Below are positions 42,622 to 51,232 of a stretch of DNA of 64,000 bases, piece after piece. Under the pieces are notes generated by a model. The model was not told the origin of the DNA. It saw only the letters and a program-made list of their open reading frames with translations, and searched no databases. The number at the start of each line of letters is the position of its first letter. The stretch's first letter is position 1. This DNA is from Acidobacteriota bacterium (GTDB lineage Bacteria; Acidobacteriota; Blastocatellia; Pyrinomonadales; Pyrinomonadaceae). The stretch is from NCBI GenBank assembly GCA_018269075.1, contig JAFDVJ010000030.1, forward strand, positions 1 through 64,000. Reading direction: 5' to 3'. Made by a program: the position numbers and the translations under genes.

Positions 42622-43896
42622 ATGGCTAAAATCAGAGGACTACGTTGGTGGATGATCGGACTGGTGATGGCCGGCTCGATCATCAATTATCTTACGCGCA
42701 GTTCGCTCTCGGTCGCCGCGCCGACGCTGCTGCAGGACCTGCACATCGACACCGAACAGTATTCGTGGATCGTCGGCATATTTCAGGGCGCGATAATGTT
42801 TCAGCCGCTCTGCGGATATGTGCTGGATGTAACGGGACTCAAACGCGGTTACGCGATCTTCGCCGCGGCGTGGTCGCTTATCAGTATGGCTCACGGGCTG
42901 GCGCACAACTGGCAGATGCTCGCCGTCCTGCGCGGGATGCTCGGGCTGGCCGAAGGCTCGGCGAATCCGGCCGGAATGAAGGCGACGTCGGAATGGTTTC
43001 CGGCCCGGGAGCGCGGATTGGCCGGAGGCGTTTATAATATTGGGGCGTCGTTCGGCTCGATGCTCGCGCCGCCGCTCGTCGCCTGGGCGATTTTGCAGTA
43101 CAACTGGCAGTCCGCCTTTATCATAACCGGGGGAATAGGACTCGTTTGGGTCGTGGTCTGGCTGCTGCTTTATCATCCGCCCGAGGTCCATCCCGCGCTC
43201 TCGTCCGACGAGTACGACTACATTGCCGAGGGGCAGGAGAAACATTTACAGGACGACGGCACACGGCCTTCCGTCGTGTCGCTGCTCCGTCGACGGAATT
43301 TCTGGGGCATCGCGCTGCCGCGGTTTCTGGCCGACCCGACGTGGGGCACGCTGACGTTCTGGATGCCGCTTTATCTGTCGCAGACGCGCGGCTGGGATCT
43401 GAAACAAATCGCCCTCTTTGCGTGGCTTCCGTTTCTGGCGGCGGACGTCGGCTGCATTTTCGGCGGAACGCTCAGCCTGTGGCTGCAGAAATACTGGAAC
43501 ATCAGGCTCATCAACGCCCGCCGCGCCGCCTTCACGCTGGGCGCCGTGATGATGCTCGGGGTCGGCTTTGTCGGCTTTGTGCAAAGCCCGGTCGCGGCGA
43601 TCGCGCTGCTCAGTCTGGCAGGCTTCGCCCATCAAACCTTATCGGTGACCGTGATCACGATGTCTTCGGACTTGTTCAGAAAGAACGAAGTGGCGACGGT
43701 CGCGGGAATGGCGGGAACGTTCGGCAACGCCGGGCTGTTGATCTTTTCGCTGATTATCGGCGCGCTTGTCGTGAAGATCGGCTACACGCCGTTTTTCGTT
43801 TGTCTCGGGCTGCTCGACGTGATCGGCGCCGTAATATTATGTACGGTCGTTAAAGAAGAAAGAACGGCGGACGGCGAAGGGGAAGCCGAAGCTTGA
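42622..43896 (+). CDS. MFS transporter, ACS (anion:cation symporter)/hexuronate-like
   Basis: 424 residues, about 12 membrane helices. Start RWWMIGLVMAGSIINYLTRSSLSVAAPTL resembles ExuT-type hexuronate carriers; loop 2-3 carries the MFS motif in modified form (GYVLDVTGLKRGY), then LGLAEGSANPAGMKATSEWFPARERGLAGG, a hallmark of the ACS family. Probable substrates are glucuronate or other sugar acids or small oligosaccharides released from xylan. Its stop overlaps the 5' side of the GH43 gene region, so they are cotranscribed. Confidence 0.86.
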   Translation: MAKIRGLRWWMIGLVMAGSIINYLTRSSLSVAAPTLLQDLHIDTEQYSWIVGIFQGAIMFQPLCGYVLDVTGLKRGYAIFAAAWSLISMAHGLAHNWQMLAVLRGMLGLAEGSANPAGMKATSEWFPARERGLAGGVYNIGASFGSMLAPPLVAWAILQYNWQSAFIITGGIGLVWVVVWLLLYHPPEVHPALSSDEYDYIAEGQEKHLQDDGTRPSVVSLLRRRNFWGIALPRFLADPTWGTLTFWMPLYLSQTRGWDLKQIALFAWLPFLAADVGCIFGGTLSLWLQKYWNIRLINARRAAFTLGAVMMLGVGFVGFVQSPVAAIALLSLAGFAHQTLSVTVITMSSDLFRKNEVATVAGMAGTFGNAGLLIFSLIIGALVVKIGYTPFFVCLGLLDVIGAVILCTVVKEERTADGEGEAEA

Positions 43897-43904
43897 GAAG
43901 AGAG

Positions 43905-45542
43905 ATGTCTGATCTTGTGAAGATGATACGAAACCCGATCCTGCGCGGATTCAATCCCGACCCCTCGATCGTGCGGGCGGGCGACGATTATTATATTGCC
44001 ACCTCGACGTTCGAATGGTTTCCGGGCGTCCAGATCCATCATTCGCGCGATCTGGCGAACTGGCGTTTGCTGACGCGCCCCCTGAATCGTCCCGGCCAGT
44101 TGAATATGCTCGGAAACCCCGATTCCTGCGGCGTCTGGGCGCCCTGTCTGTCGTCTGACGGCGGACTGTTCTATTTATGCTACACGGATGTCAAACGCTA
44201 CGGGCGCACGTCGCAGCCCGGCAGCGTCGGGGCGGGATGGCGCGATATGCACAACTATCTCGTAACCTGCGATACGATTGACGGCGAGTGGTCGGATCCG
44301 GTTTATCTGAACGGCAGCGGCTTTGACCCGTCGCTGTTTCACGACGACGACGGGCGCAAATATCTGGTGAATATGCTCTGGGATCACCGTCCCGGTAAAA
44401 ACCGGTTCGGCGGGATCGTGCTGCAGGAATACTCGACCGCCGAAAATAAGCTGATCGGCGAGCGGCACAACATTTTCAAAGGCACTTCGATCGGTTTCAC
44501 GGAAGCGCCGCATTTGTATAAACGCGGCGGCTACTATTATTTGATCACCGCGGAGGGCGGCACCGGCTGGGGCCACGCGGTCACGATGGCACGTTCGCGC
44601 GATCTGCTCGGCCCGTACGAGCTGCACCCCGACAAATATATCCTGACGGCCCGTCACCGTCCCGACGCCGCGCTCCAGCGGGCCGGCCACGCGGACCTGG
44701 TCGAGACCGGCAGCGGCGACACCTACATCGTCTATCTGTGCGGCCGCCCGCTCCGGAATCGCGGACGCTGCCCGCTCGGGCGCGAGACGGCCATCCAACG
44801 GATGGTCTGGGGCGCGGACGACTGGCTTTACACGGAGAACCGCGATGCCCTGCCGCAAACGGAAACGGGCGCGCCGAATCTGCCGGCCCGTTCGTTTCCG
44901 GCCGCGCCGCGCCGCCACGATTTCGACGGCGCGGCGCTCCCGATCGATTTTCAATGGCTGCGCTCGCCCCGGCCGGACGAGCTGTTCAGCCTGACCGAAA
45001 GACCGGGCTGGCTGCGGCTGTTCGGCCGCGAGACCGTCGGAAGCCGGTTTCGCCAGGCGCTCGTCGCGCGCCGGCAGCAGGCCCACTGCTACGGCGCGTC
45101 GACCGTCGTCGAGTTCGAGCCGCGGCATTTCCAGCAGCAGGCGGGCCTGATCTGCTACTATAATGCTTCTAAATTTCATTACTTCTATATCTCGACGGAC
45201 GAGCTCGCGGGCAAACATCTTCGGGTGATGACGGGCCACCCGGAGCTGCCCGATATGTTTACCGCGCCGATTCCGGTCGAGACGAATGTGCCGGTTCAGC
45301 TGCGCGTGGAAGTCGACTACGAACGGCTGCTGTTCGCCTTTCGAACGGACGACGGCGAGTGGCGCTGGCTGCCCGAAGTCTTTGACGCCGGCATTCTCTC
45401 CGACGAGGCCGGCCCGCCGGGGCTGCCGAATTTCACGGGCGCGTTCGTCGGGATGTGCTGCCAGGACTATGCCGGAACCGGGCATCCGGCGGATTTTGAT
45501 TATTTCGAATATTATGAGCGCGAATTTCGCGCCGCGTTTTAG
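43905..45542 (+). CDS. GH43 beta-xylosidase/alpha-L-arabinofuranosidase (with C-terminal beta-sandwich)
   Basis: 545 residues, no signal peptide, so cytosolic. Five-bladed propeller catalytic domain with general base D19 in RGFNPDPSIVR, TSTFEWFPGVQIHHSRDL, and general acid Glu in GFTEAPHLYKRGGYYYL. From ~330 a second domain (DFDGAALPIDFQWLRSPRPDELFSL... through VVEFEPRHFQQQAGLICYY) is the concanavalin-like sandwich of GH43 subfamily-11-like xylosidases. Likely cleaves xylo-oligosaccharides inside the cell. ATG 43905 (preceded by GAGAAGAG) is chosen; TTG 43893 and ATG 43923 are alternatives. Confidence 0.92.
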   Translation: MSDLVKMIRNPILRGFNPDPSIVRAGDDYYIATSTFEWFPGVQIHHSRDLANWRLLTRPLNRPGQLNMLGNPDSCGVWAPCLSSDGGLFYLCYTDVKRYGRTSQPGSVGAGWRDMHNYLVTCDTIDGEWSDPVYLNGSGFDPSLFHDDDGRKYLVNMLWDHRPGKNRFGGIVLQEYSTAENKLIGERHNIFKGTSIGFTEAPHLYKRGGYYYLITAEGGTGWGHAVTMARSRDLLGPYELHPDKYILTARHRPDAALQRAGHADLVETGSGDTYIVYLCGRPLRNRGRCPLGRETAIQRMVWGADDWLYTENRDALPQTETGAPNLPARSFPAAPRRHDFDGAALPIDFQWLRSPRPDELFSLTERPGWLRLFGRETVGSRFRQALVARRQQAHCYGASTVVEFEPRHFQQQAGLICYYNASKFHYFYISTDELAGKHLRVMTGHPELPDMFTAPIPVETNVPVQLRVEVDYERLLFAFRTDDGEWRWLPEVFDAGILSDEAGPPGLPNFTGAFVGMCCQDYAGTGHPADFDYFEYYEREFRAAF

Positions 45543-45558
45543 TGCTTTTGATGAAGCT

Positions 45559-46641
45559 ATGCCGATGACCACGAAATTCTTTTATGCCGCCGCGCTAGTC
45601 GTGTTTTTCGTTTTTCCGTTTCGATTGGCGGCGCAGGTGAAAACGGAAGTTCCGGCGCCGGTTCCCGGCGCGAAGCCGGTTCGACTGGAGCGGATCAGGA
45701 TTCACGGGACGGCGCTCGAAGGCAATCTTGAGGGAAACGCCGTCGATCGCGACGTGCTGGTCTTTTTGCCGCCGGGTTACGACCGGGAAAAATCGCGGCG
45801 GTATCCCGTCGTTTATGCCCTCCACGGCTATTCGATAGGCGCGGAACAATGGAGTTACGAGATCCGCGTGCCGCAGACGATCGAAGGGGCTTTGGCGCTG
45901 GGGGCGAGAGAGATGATCGTCGTAATGCCGGATTCAAAGACCGTTCACAACGGGTCGATGTATTCGAGTTCGGTGACGACGGGCGATTTCGAACGGTTTA
46001 TTTCGCGGGATGTCGTGGCTTACATCGACCTGCATTACCGCACTATTCCCAACCGTTCGAGCCGCGGGCTGGCGGGTCACTCGATGGGCGGATACGGCGC
46101 GACGCGGATCGGGATGAAACACGCGGATGTTTTTGGAAGTCTTTACATTATGAGCCCGTGTTGTCTGTCTCCGCGCCCGGCCGGACCGGCGAATCCGGAA
46201 ATGGAGAAACGGCTCGCCGAGGTCAAAACCGCCGAGGATTCCGCCAAACTGCCGTTCCTGCTGCGCGCCCAGCTGGCGACGGCCGCCGCCTGGTCGCCGA
46301 ATCCCGAAAACCCGCCGCTGTATCTCGATTTGCCGGTCAGGAACGGCGAGGTTCAGCCCGACGTGATCGCCAAATGGACCGCTAATTCCCCGCTGGCCTT
46401 TATGGACCAGTACATCGGCGATCTCAGGACGTATCGCGCGATCGCGATCGACGTCGGCGATCAGGACGGGCTTCGCGTCGACGCCGGCAAGCTTCACGAA
46501 GCGCTCGATAAGTATGGGATCGCAAACACGTTCGAGGTCTATCCGGGAACGCATACGAGCAAGGTGGCGGACCGTTTTCAGAATTACGTAATGCCGTTTT
46601 TCAGCCGGAATCTTTGTTTCGAAACCAAAGGCTGCAAGTGA
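45559..46641 (+). CDS. CE1-type esterase (feruloyl/acetyl-xylan esterase-like)
   Basis: 360 residues, exported (TKFFYAAALVVFFVFPFRLAAQ). Alpha/beta-hydrolase: VLVFLPPGYDREKSRRYPVVYALHGY, nucleophile Ser in LAGHSMGGYGATRIG, late His in YPGTHTSKVADRF. Such enzymes remove ferulate or acetyl from arabinoxylan. Start 17 bp after GH43 stop; tandem in-frame ATGs at 45559 and 45565. Its stop overlaps the next gene's ATG (TGATG), indicating coupling. Confidence 0.85.
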   Translation: MPMTTKFFYAAALVVFFVFPFRLAAQVKTEVPAPVPGAKPVRLERIRIHGTALEGNLEGNAVDRDVLVFLPPGYDREKSRRYPVVYALHGYSIGAEQWSYEIRVPQTIEGALALGAREMIVVMPDSKTVHNGSMYSSSVTTGDFERFISRDVVAYIDLHYRTIPNRSSRGLAGHSMGGYGATRIGMKHADVFGSLYIMSPCCLSPRPAGPANPEMEKRLAEVKTAEDSAKLPFLLRAQLATAAAWSPNPENPPLYLDLPVRNGEVQPDVIAKWTANSPLAFMDQYIGDLRTYRAIAIDVGDQDGLRVDAGKLHEALDKYGIANTFEVYPGTHTSKVADRFQNYVMPFFSRNLCFETKGCK

Positions 46642-48176
46642 TGCATCGATCCATTGTCACATTACCGATTATGAAAAAGCTCCTCGCGGCGGGGCTCTTA
46701 ATGCTGGCGCCGACCGTTTTTTTCAACGACTCCCGGGTCTTCGCGCTGGAAGGCGTCATCGGGATTCACGATCCTTCGACCATCGCTTTCTGCGACGGGA
46801 AATACTACACCTACGGCACGGGCGGGACGTCGCTCGTTTCGGATGACGGCTGGATATGGCGGCGCGGCACGCCGCTCCCGCGGCGCGGACTGGCTCCGGA
46901 CGTGATCCGGATCGGCGACAGCTATTTCCTGTATATCGCCGCCAACAGCGGTCCGACGAAGGCCGCCATCAACCTGCTCACGAACAAAACCCTCGATCCG
47001 AATTCGCCCGACTACAAATGGGAAGAGGGCGGCGTCGTGGCGTCGTCCGACGGAGTGGAGGACTGCAATGCCATCGACCCCGGCGTTTTTCTCGATCCCG
47101 TCACGAAGCGTTTATGGCTCACCTACGGCTCTTATTTCGGCTACATCAGACTGGTCGAGCTCGATCCGAAGACCGGAAAGCGTCTCGACCCGAATGAAAA
47201 ACCGCGCAACATCGCGATCAACGGCGAAGCCTCGATTATGATTTATCACGACGGCTGGTATTACCTTTTGCTGACGCACGGCAGCTGCTGTCGGGGCGCC
47301 GATTCGGGCTACAACATCCGCGCCGGCCGCTCGAAAAAGGTCATGGGGCCGTTTATCGACAATATGGGCGTGGATATGCTCCGGGGCGGAGGCAGGTTTT
47401 TCGCTGGTTCGGCGGGACGCGTCATCGGGCCCGGACATTTCGGGCTTTTCGATCTCGGCGACGGCGTGCAGCGGTTTTCACTGCATTATGAGGCCGATCT
47501 GGACCGGGGCGGAGCCAGCGTGCTCGACATTCGCCCGCTGCTCTGGAAGGACGGCTGGCCGGTCGCCGGCGAAAATCCGCAGGCCGGCACCTATCAATTC
47601 GAATCGCTGCGGACGGGCACCGCGCTCGAGCTCGCGGTGGAAGGATTTCCGGTCGGCGGCCGGCCGGTCAGACGTCCGCCGCCGCCCGCCGGGCCGGACG
47701 CGGCAGGCAATACGACCGTCCCGCCCGGAACCGGCGGCGGCCTCTTCGCGGGGATCGGCCGACCGATTCCGGATCAGGACGCGGCCGAAGTTTCGAAGAA
47801 ATGGCCGACGGGCAGCGTCGATGTGCGGATGGCGAACTATCTGTGTCAGGCCCAGCAGAAATGGACGATCGAGCCGGCGGCCGGAGCCGGCGGCTATTTG
47901 GGCGCGCCCTATTTCAAAATCACCGTTGCCGGGACGACGCGGACGCTGGCGGCGGCCGAAAACGGCGAACTGACTGCGCTGCCGGAGTTTACCGGCGGCC
48001 CCGAACAGCTCTGGCGTTTCGATCGGCTGGCGGACGGCAGCTGGCGCATTATGCCGAAGGCGATTCCCGGTTTGAATCGGCCGCTCGCGCTTTCGGCCGT
48101 CGGCAGCAGCTTCGCGACGCTCGCCGGGTTTGATCCGATGAGCGAGAAACAGCGGTGGCTGATCAAGATGCCGTAA
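46641..48176 (+). CDS. GH43 endo-arabinanase-like glycosidase with ricin-type domain
   Basis: 511 residues. Signal sequence after MHRSIVTLPIMKK (LLAAGLLMLAPTVFF). Catalytic propeller with base Asp in GVIGIHDPSTIAFCDGKYYTYGTGG, as in arabinan endo-1,5-alpha-L-arabinanases, plus EGGVVASSDGVEDCNAIDPGVFLD and THGSCCRGADSGYNI. From ~400, QxW-type repeats (QAQQKWTIEP, EQLWRFDRLADGSWRI, KQRWLIKMP) indicate a ricin B-like beta-trefoil, probably carbohydrate-binding. A Pro/Gly-rich linker (~345-385) lies between. Overlaps the upstream esterase by one base; an alternative start is 46671. Confidence 0.87.
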   Translation: MHRSIVTLPIMKKLLAAGLLMLAPTVFFNDSRVFALEGVIGIHDPSTIAFCDGKYYTYGTGGTSLVSDDGWIWRRGTPLPRRGLAPDVIRIGDSYFLYIAANSGPTKAAINLLTNKTLDPNSPDYKWEEGGVVASSDGVEDCNAIDPGVFLDPVTKRLWLTYGSYFGYIRLVELDPKTGKRLDPNEKPRNIAINGEASIMIYHDGWYYLLLTHGSCCRGADSGYNIRAGRSKKVMGPFIDNMGVDMLRGGGRFFAGSAGRVIGPGHFGLFDLGDGVQRFSLHYEADLDRGGASVLDIRPLLWKDGWPVAGENPQAGTYQFESLRTGTALELAVEGFPVGGRPVRRPPPPAGPDAAGNTTVPPGTGGGLFAGIGRPIPDQDAAEVSKKWPTGSVDVRMANYLCQAQQKWTIEPAAGAGGYLGAPYFKITVAGTTRTLAAAENGELTALPEFTGGPEQLWRFDRLADGSWRIMPKAIPGLNRPLALSAVGSSFATLAGFDPMSEKQRWLIKMP

Positions 48177-48203
48177 AAAGATATTTTTTCGGGTAAGTAA
48201 ACC

Positions 48204-48371
48204 GGAGTCCTGAGTCTTGAGTCCTGAGTCCTGAGTCTTGAGTCGGTTTTCGTTGCGGACCGGGATTTTACGCTAAAAAAGCGAACGGGCTACGAAATCG
48301 TCACGGTCACCGAACGACTCAAGACTCAAGACTCAAGACTTAGGACTCAAGACTCAAGACTCAAGACTCAG
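48204..48371. repeat. Inverted GAGTCYT heptamer arrays (element B1)
   Basis: Left arm 48204-48245 has six units GAGTCCT/GAGTCTT; right arm about 48315-48371 has eight units of the complement (AAGACTC/AGGACTC). Loop ~70 bp. The right arm ends at the start codon region of the next gene, leaving no Shine-Dalgarno. Confidence 0.92.
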
Positions 48372-48379
48372 TTATGCAT

Positions 48380-49084
48380 ATGCGTTTCATAAAACAGATC
48401 GCTTTGACCGGCGCAATTATCGTTTCGGCCGGCGGTTTTCTGACGGCCGCGGCGCAGGCTCCGCCGGTTACTTTGACGAAACCGGCGACGCCGGAAAAAA
48501 TTCCCGACGCCGACGGCTTCATCCGACGCTGGCTGATTCTGGAGCCGATTCCCGCCGGCGGGCTGACGGACGGCGCGGTGCAGACGCTCGTCGGGAAAGA
48601 GCAGTTTCCGGACCAGTTGACGGTCATCCCGAAAGACGGCGACAAGGTCAATGTCGGCGGCGCGGAGCTCGGCTGGCACGCGGTGGAGTCGCTGAATTAC
48701 AACGTCAACCTCTTTCATTTCGCGCGCGCGCAAAACAGAAAGACTTCGGATGTTTTGTTTTGGGTTGTGACGATCGTCAACTCTCCCCGCGAGCTGCGCG
48801 ACGTGCGCCTGTCCGTCGGTTCCAACGCGGCCTCCGTGTGGTGGGTCAACGGCCAGGAGGTCATCGGCCTTTACGGCGACCGCCAGACCGTGATCGATGA
48901 CGGAGTTTCCAAACGGCTGACGATTCGTAAAGGGCCGAACGTCATCCGCGCGGCGATCGTCAACGGCGGCGGCGCGACGGATTTCTGCGCGCGTCTGCTC
49001 GATGCGAACGACAATCCGATCAGAAACATCACCGTGAGTCTCGGAGAAGTAAAAACCGTAAATCGATCGCCGCGTCGAAAGTAG
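48380..49084 (+). CDS. Secreted protein with galactose-binding-like domain, unknown function
   Basis: 234 residues, signal peptide MRFIKQIALTGAIIVSAGGFLTAAAQA. The mature part has FIRRWLILEPIPAGGLTD, then a jelly-roll-like segment LRDVRLSVGSNAASVWWVNGQEVIGLY and SKRLTIRKGPNVIRAAIVNGGGATDFCARLLD. The latter pattern (loss of sugar-site residues, NG turn, fixed GGGATDFCAR end) is shared by carbohydrate-binding-like domains that accompany glycosidases and esterases; that is from memory of similar sequences, not a search. ATG 48380 is used; 48374 is possible. Both adjacent spacers hold GAGTCYT hairpins. Confidence 0.72.
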   Translation: MRFIKQIALTGAIIVSAGGFLTAAAQAPPVTLTKPATPEKIPDADGFIRRWLILEPIPAGGLTDGAVQTLVGKEQFPDQLTVIPKDGDKVNVGGAELGWHAVESLNYNVNLFHFARAQNRKTSDVLFWVVTIVNSPRELRDVRLSVGSNAASVWWVNGQEVIGLYGDRQTVIDDGVSKRLTIRKGPNVIRAAIVNGGGATDFCARLLDANDNPIRNITVSLGEVKTVNRSPRRK

Positions 49085-49097
49085 AGCGTAAGTTAAT

Positions 49098-49278
49098 CTG
49101 AGTCCTGAGTTGAAAAATTAAAGTCTTGAGTCTTGAGTCTTGAGTCTTAAGTCATTTGGCAGCAGTTTCAATTTCGTCATCCGGGCGGGTTTTATCGACA
49201 AAATCTTTGTCTGAAACGAAAAAACCGCGAAATCGAAAACGGACTTCAGACTCAAGACTTAAGACTCAGGACTCGGAT
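49098..49278. repeat. Inverted GAGTCYT heptamer arrays (element B2)
   Basis: Left arm 49098-49153 (interrupted by a TGAAAAATTAA spacer) and right arm 49244-49278, about five units each way; loop ~90 bp. Fills most of the 397-bp spacer 49085-49481; the remaining ~200 bp upstream of the fusion gene contains an open frame without family features and is taken as leader. Confidence 0.9.
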
Positions 49279-49481
49279 TAAGTTATTCATATTCGACGAT
49301 TTATAGCGGCTGATAAAATTCGTCGGAAAAAAATTGATTGCCTGTGGGTCCGCGGCTGGTCGTTTGTGGCCGTCCGCTTCGAAGCGCTTCGGGGCGACGC
49401 GAAACTTTCATCGTCGAATGCCGCGAACCGGTGTTTTTCCAAATCGTTTCGTCATTAAATATAACCGGAGAACCGACCGTT

Positions 49482-51176
49482 ATGAAAATTAGGATGCTGC
49501 TGTTCCTGCTTGTTGTTTCGCTGATTCCCGCGGCGCGCGCGTTGGCCGCGCCCGACCCGAATTTCTATATTTATCTATGCTTCGGTCAATCGAATATGGA
49601 AGGCGGAGGAAACATCGAAGAACGGGAGCGGACCGTCGATCCACGGTTTCAGGTGATGGCGGATTTCGACGTTCCGGGCCGAAACTGGCAGAAAGGCCGG
49701 TGGTATGACGCGATTCCGCCGTTGACGCGCCGCACCCGCGGCATCTCGCTCGTTGATTCCTTTGGCCGGACGATGGTCGCCAATCTTCCGAAAAATATCC
49801 GCGTCGGGGTGATCAAGGTCGGCGTTTCCGGCACGAAGATCGAGCTCTGGGATAAAGACGGTTATCGCGAATACCTCGCGACGGCCGATGCGTGGAAGGT
49901 CGCTCTCGCCAACGAGTACGACGGCAATCCTTACGCTTATCTGGTCGGGCTGGCGAAAATCGCGCAGCAGTCCGGCGTCATCAAAGGAATCCTTTTACAT
50001 CAGGGCGAGTCGAACGCCGATGACAAGGACTGGCCCAAAAAGGTCAAAAGGGTCTATGACAATCTGATGACGGATCTCGATCTCCGGCCCGAAACGGTTC
50101 CGCTGCTCGCCGGAGAAGTGGTCAATGCCGATCAGGGAGGCGCCAAGGCGGGCGCGAACGAGATCATCGATAATCTCCCCGGGACGCTTCCCAATTCCTA
50201 TGTCGTTTCTTCGGCCGGACTGCCGGCTAACGCCGATCGCCTGCATTTCACGGCGGACGGTTACCGGCAGTTCGGAAAGCGTTACGCGGCGAAGATGCTC
50301 TCTCTTTTGGGATATAAGGTCGACGATGCGGACGGGCCGGTCAAACCGGCCGTCACCTCGGCTTTCCAGACCGATCCGCCGGAATGGACGGAGCCTTTCG
50401 AGCCTTTCAGAATCGCCGGCAATCTCTATTACGTGGGGAGCCGGGGACTCGCCAATTATCTGATCACCACCCCGAAGGGCCATATTCTCATCAACAGCGA
50501 CCTCGAGGCGAACGTGCCGCTTCTCCGGGAAAGCGTCGAAAAGCTCGGGTTCAAATTCAGCGACATCAAGATCCTGATCATCAGCCACGCGCACTGGGAT
50601 CACGACGCCGGGAGCGATACCGTCAAAAAGCTGACCGGCGCGAAGTATATGGTGATGGATGCGGATGTGTCGGTCGTCGAATCGGGCGGCAAAACGGATT
50701 TTCAGTACGGCGACGACCCGAACACTCTCTACAAACCGACGAAGGTCGATCGCGTCCTGCACGACGGCGACAAGGTCAGGCTGGGAGGAACGGTCCTTGT
50801 GGCGCATCTCACGCCGGGGCATACGAAAGGCTGTACGACGTGGACGCTGAAGGTCCGCGAGGCGGGTAAAACCTATAACGCGGTGATCATCGGCAGTCCG
50901 AACGTCAATCCGGGTTATCGTTTTTTTAACAACGCTTCCTATCCGCAGATCGCGGAGGATTACGAAAAGATGTTTCGTGTCTTAAAATCGTTACCGGTCG
51001 ATATTTTTCTGGGAGCGCACGGAAATTACTTCGGGCTCGAAACGAAATACGCGCGGATGAAGCAGGAAGGATTCGCGGTCTTCATCGACCCGGAAGGCTA
51101 CCGGAAATACGTCACCGATAAAGAACAGGAGTTTAGAAACGAGCTGGCCAAACAAAAAGCCGCTTTGCCGAAATGA
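49482..51176 (+). CDS. SASA-type carbohydrate esterase fused to subclass B3 metallo-beta-lactamase-like domain
   Basis: 564 residues, exported (MKIRMLLFLLVVSLIPAARALAA). Residues ~25-280: SGNH/SASA (sialate O-acetylesterase / CE6-like acetyl-xylan esterase) domain with nucleophile S37 in FGQSNMEGG, LLHQGESNAD (174-180), and D252/H255 in ADRLHFT. Residues ~298-525: metallo-hydrolase with the B3 ligand set H369-x-H371-x-D373-H374 (SHAHWDHDAG), H447 in TPGHTKGCTTW, H513 in FLGAHGNYFG, and the NVNPGYRFF segment common to B3 enzymes. One uninterrupted frame, no linker stop. The 49482 ATG (MKIRMLL) starts at the signal peptide. Its end overlaps the frame upstream of the GH3 gene by ATGA. Confidence 0.88.
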   Translation: MKIRMLLFLLVVSLIPAARALAAPDPNFYIYLCFGQSNMEGGGNIEERERTVDPRFQVMADFDVPGRNWQKGRWYDAIPPLTRRTRGISLVDSFGRTMVANLPKNIRVGVIKVGVSGTKIELWDKDGYREYLATADAWKVALANEYDGNPYAYLVGLAKIAQQSGVIKGILLHQGESNADDKDWPKKVKRVYDNLMTDLDLRPETVPLLAGEVVNADQGGAKAGANEIIDNLPGTLPNSYVVSSAGLPANADRLHFTADGYRQFGKRYAAKMLSLLGYKVDDADGPVKPAVTSAFQTDPPEWTEPFEPFRIAGNLYYVGSRGLANYLITTPKGHILINSDLEANVPLLRESVEKLGFKFSDIKILIISHAHWDHDAGSDTVKKLTGAKYMVMDADVSVVESGGKTDFQYGDDPNTLYKPTKVDRVLHDGDKVRLGGTVLVAHLTPGHTKGCTTWTLKVREAGKTYNAVIIGSPNVNPGYRFFNNASYPQIAEDYEKMFRVLKSLPVDIFLGAHGNYFGLETKYARMKQEGFAVFIDPEGYRKYVTDKEQEFRNELAKQKAALPK

Positions 51177-51232
51177 GCGGTCGAATATCGCCGGCCGGCT
51201 TTCGGCGGTCGGCGATTCGGCCGAAAAATCTT

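Noticed and set aside
44175..45572. 465-codon minus-strand frame opposite the GH43 gene
   Set aside because: Antisense shadow of a gene with clear catalytic motifs.
49338..49481. Longer start for the SASA-MBL fusion
   Set aside because: Non-ATG start and an unconserved 48-residue leader that would bury the signal peptide.
49482..51176. Reading the B3-like domain as an antibiotic-resistance gene
   Set aside because: Ligand motifs fit subclass B3, but the fusion and the glycan-degradation context make a resistance claim unsafe without assay.
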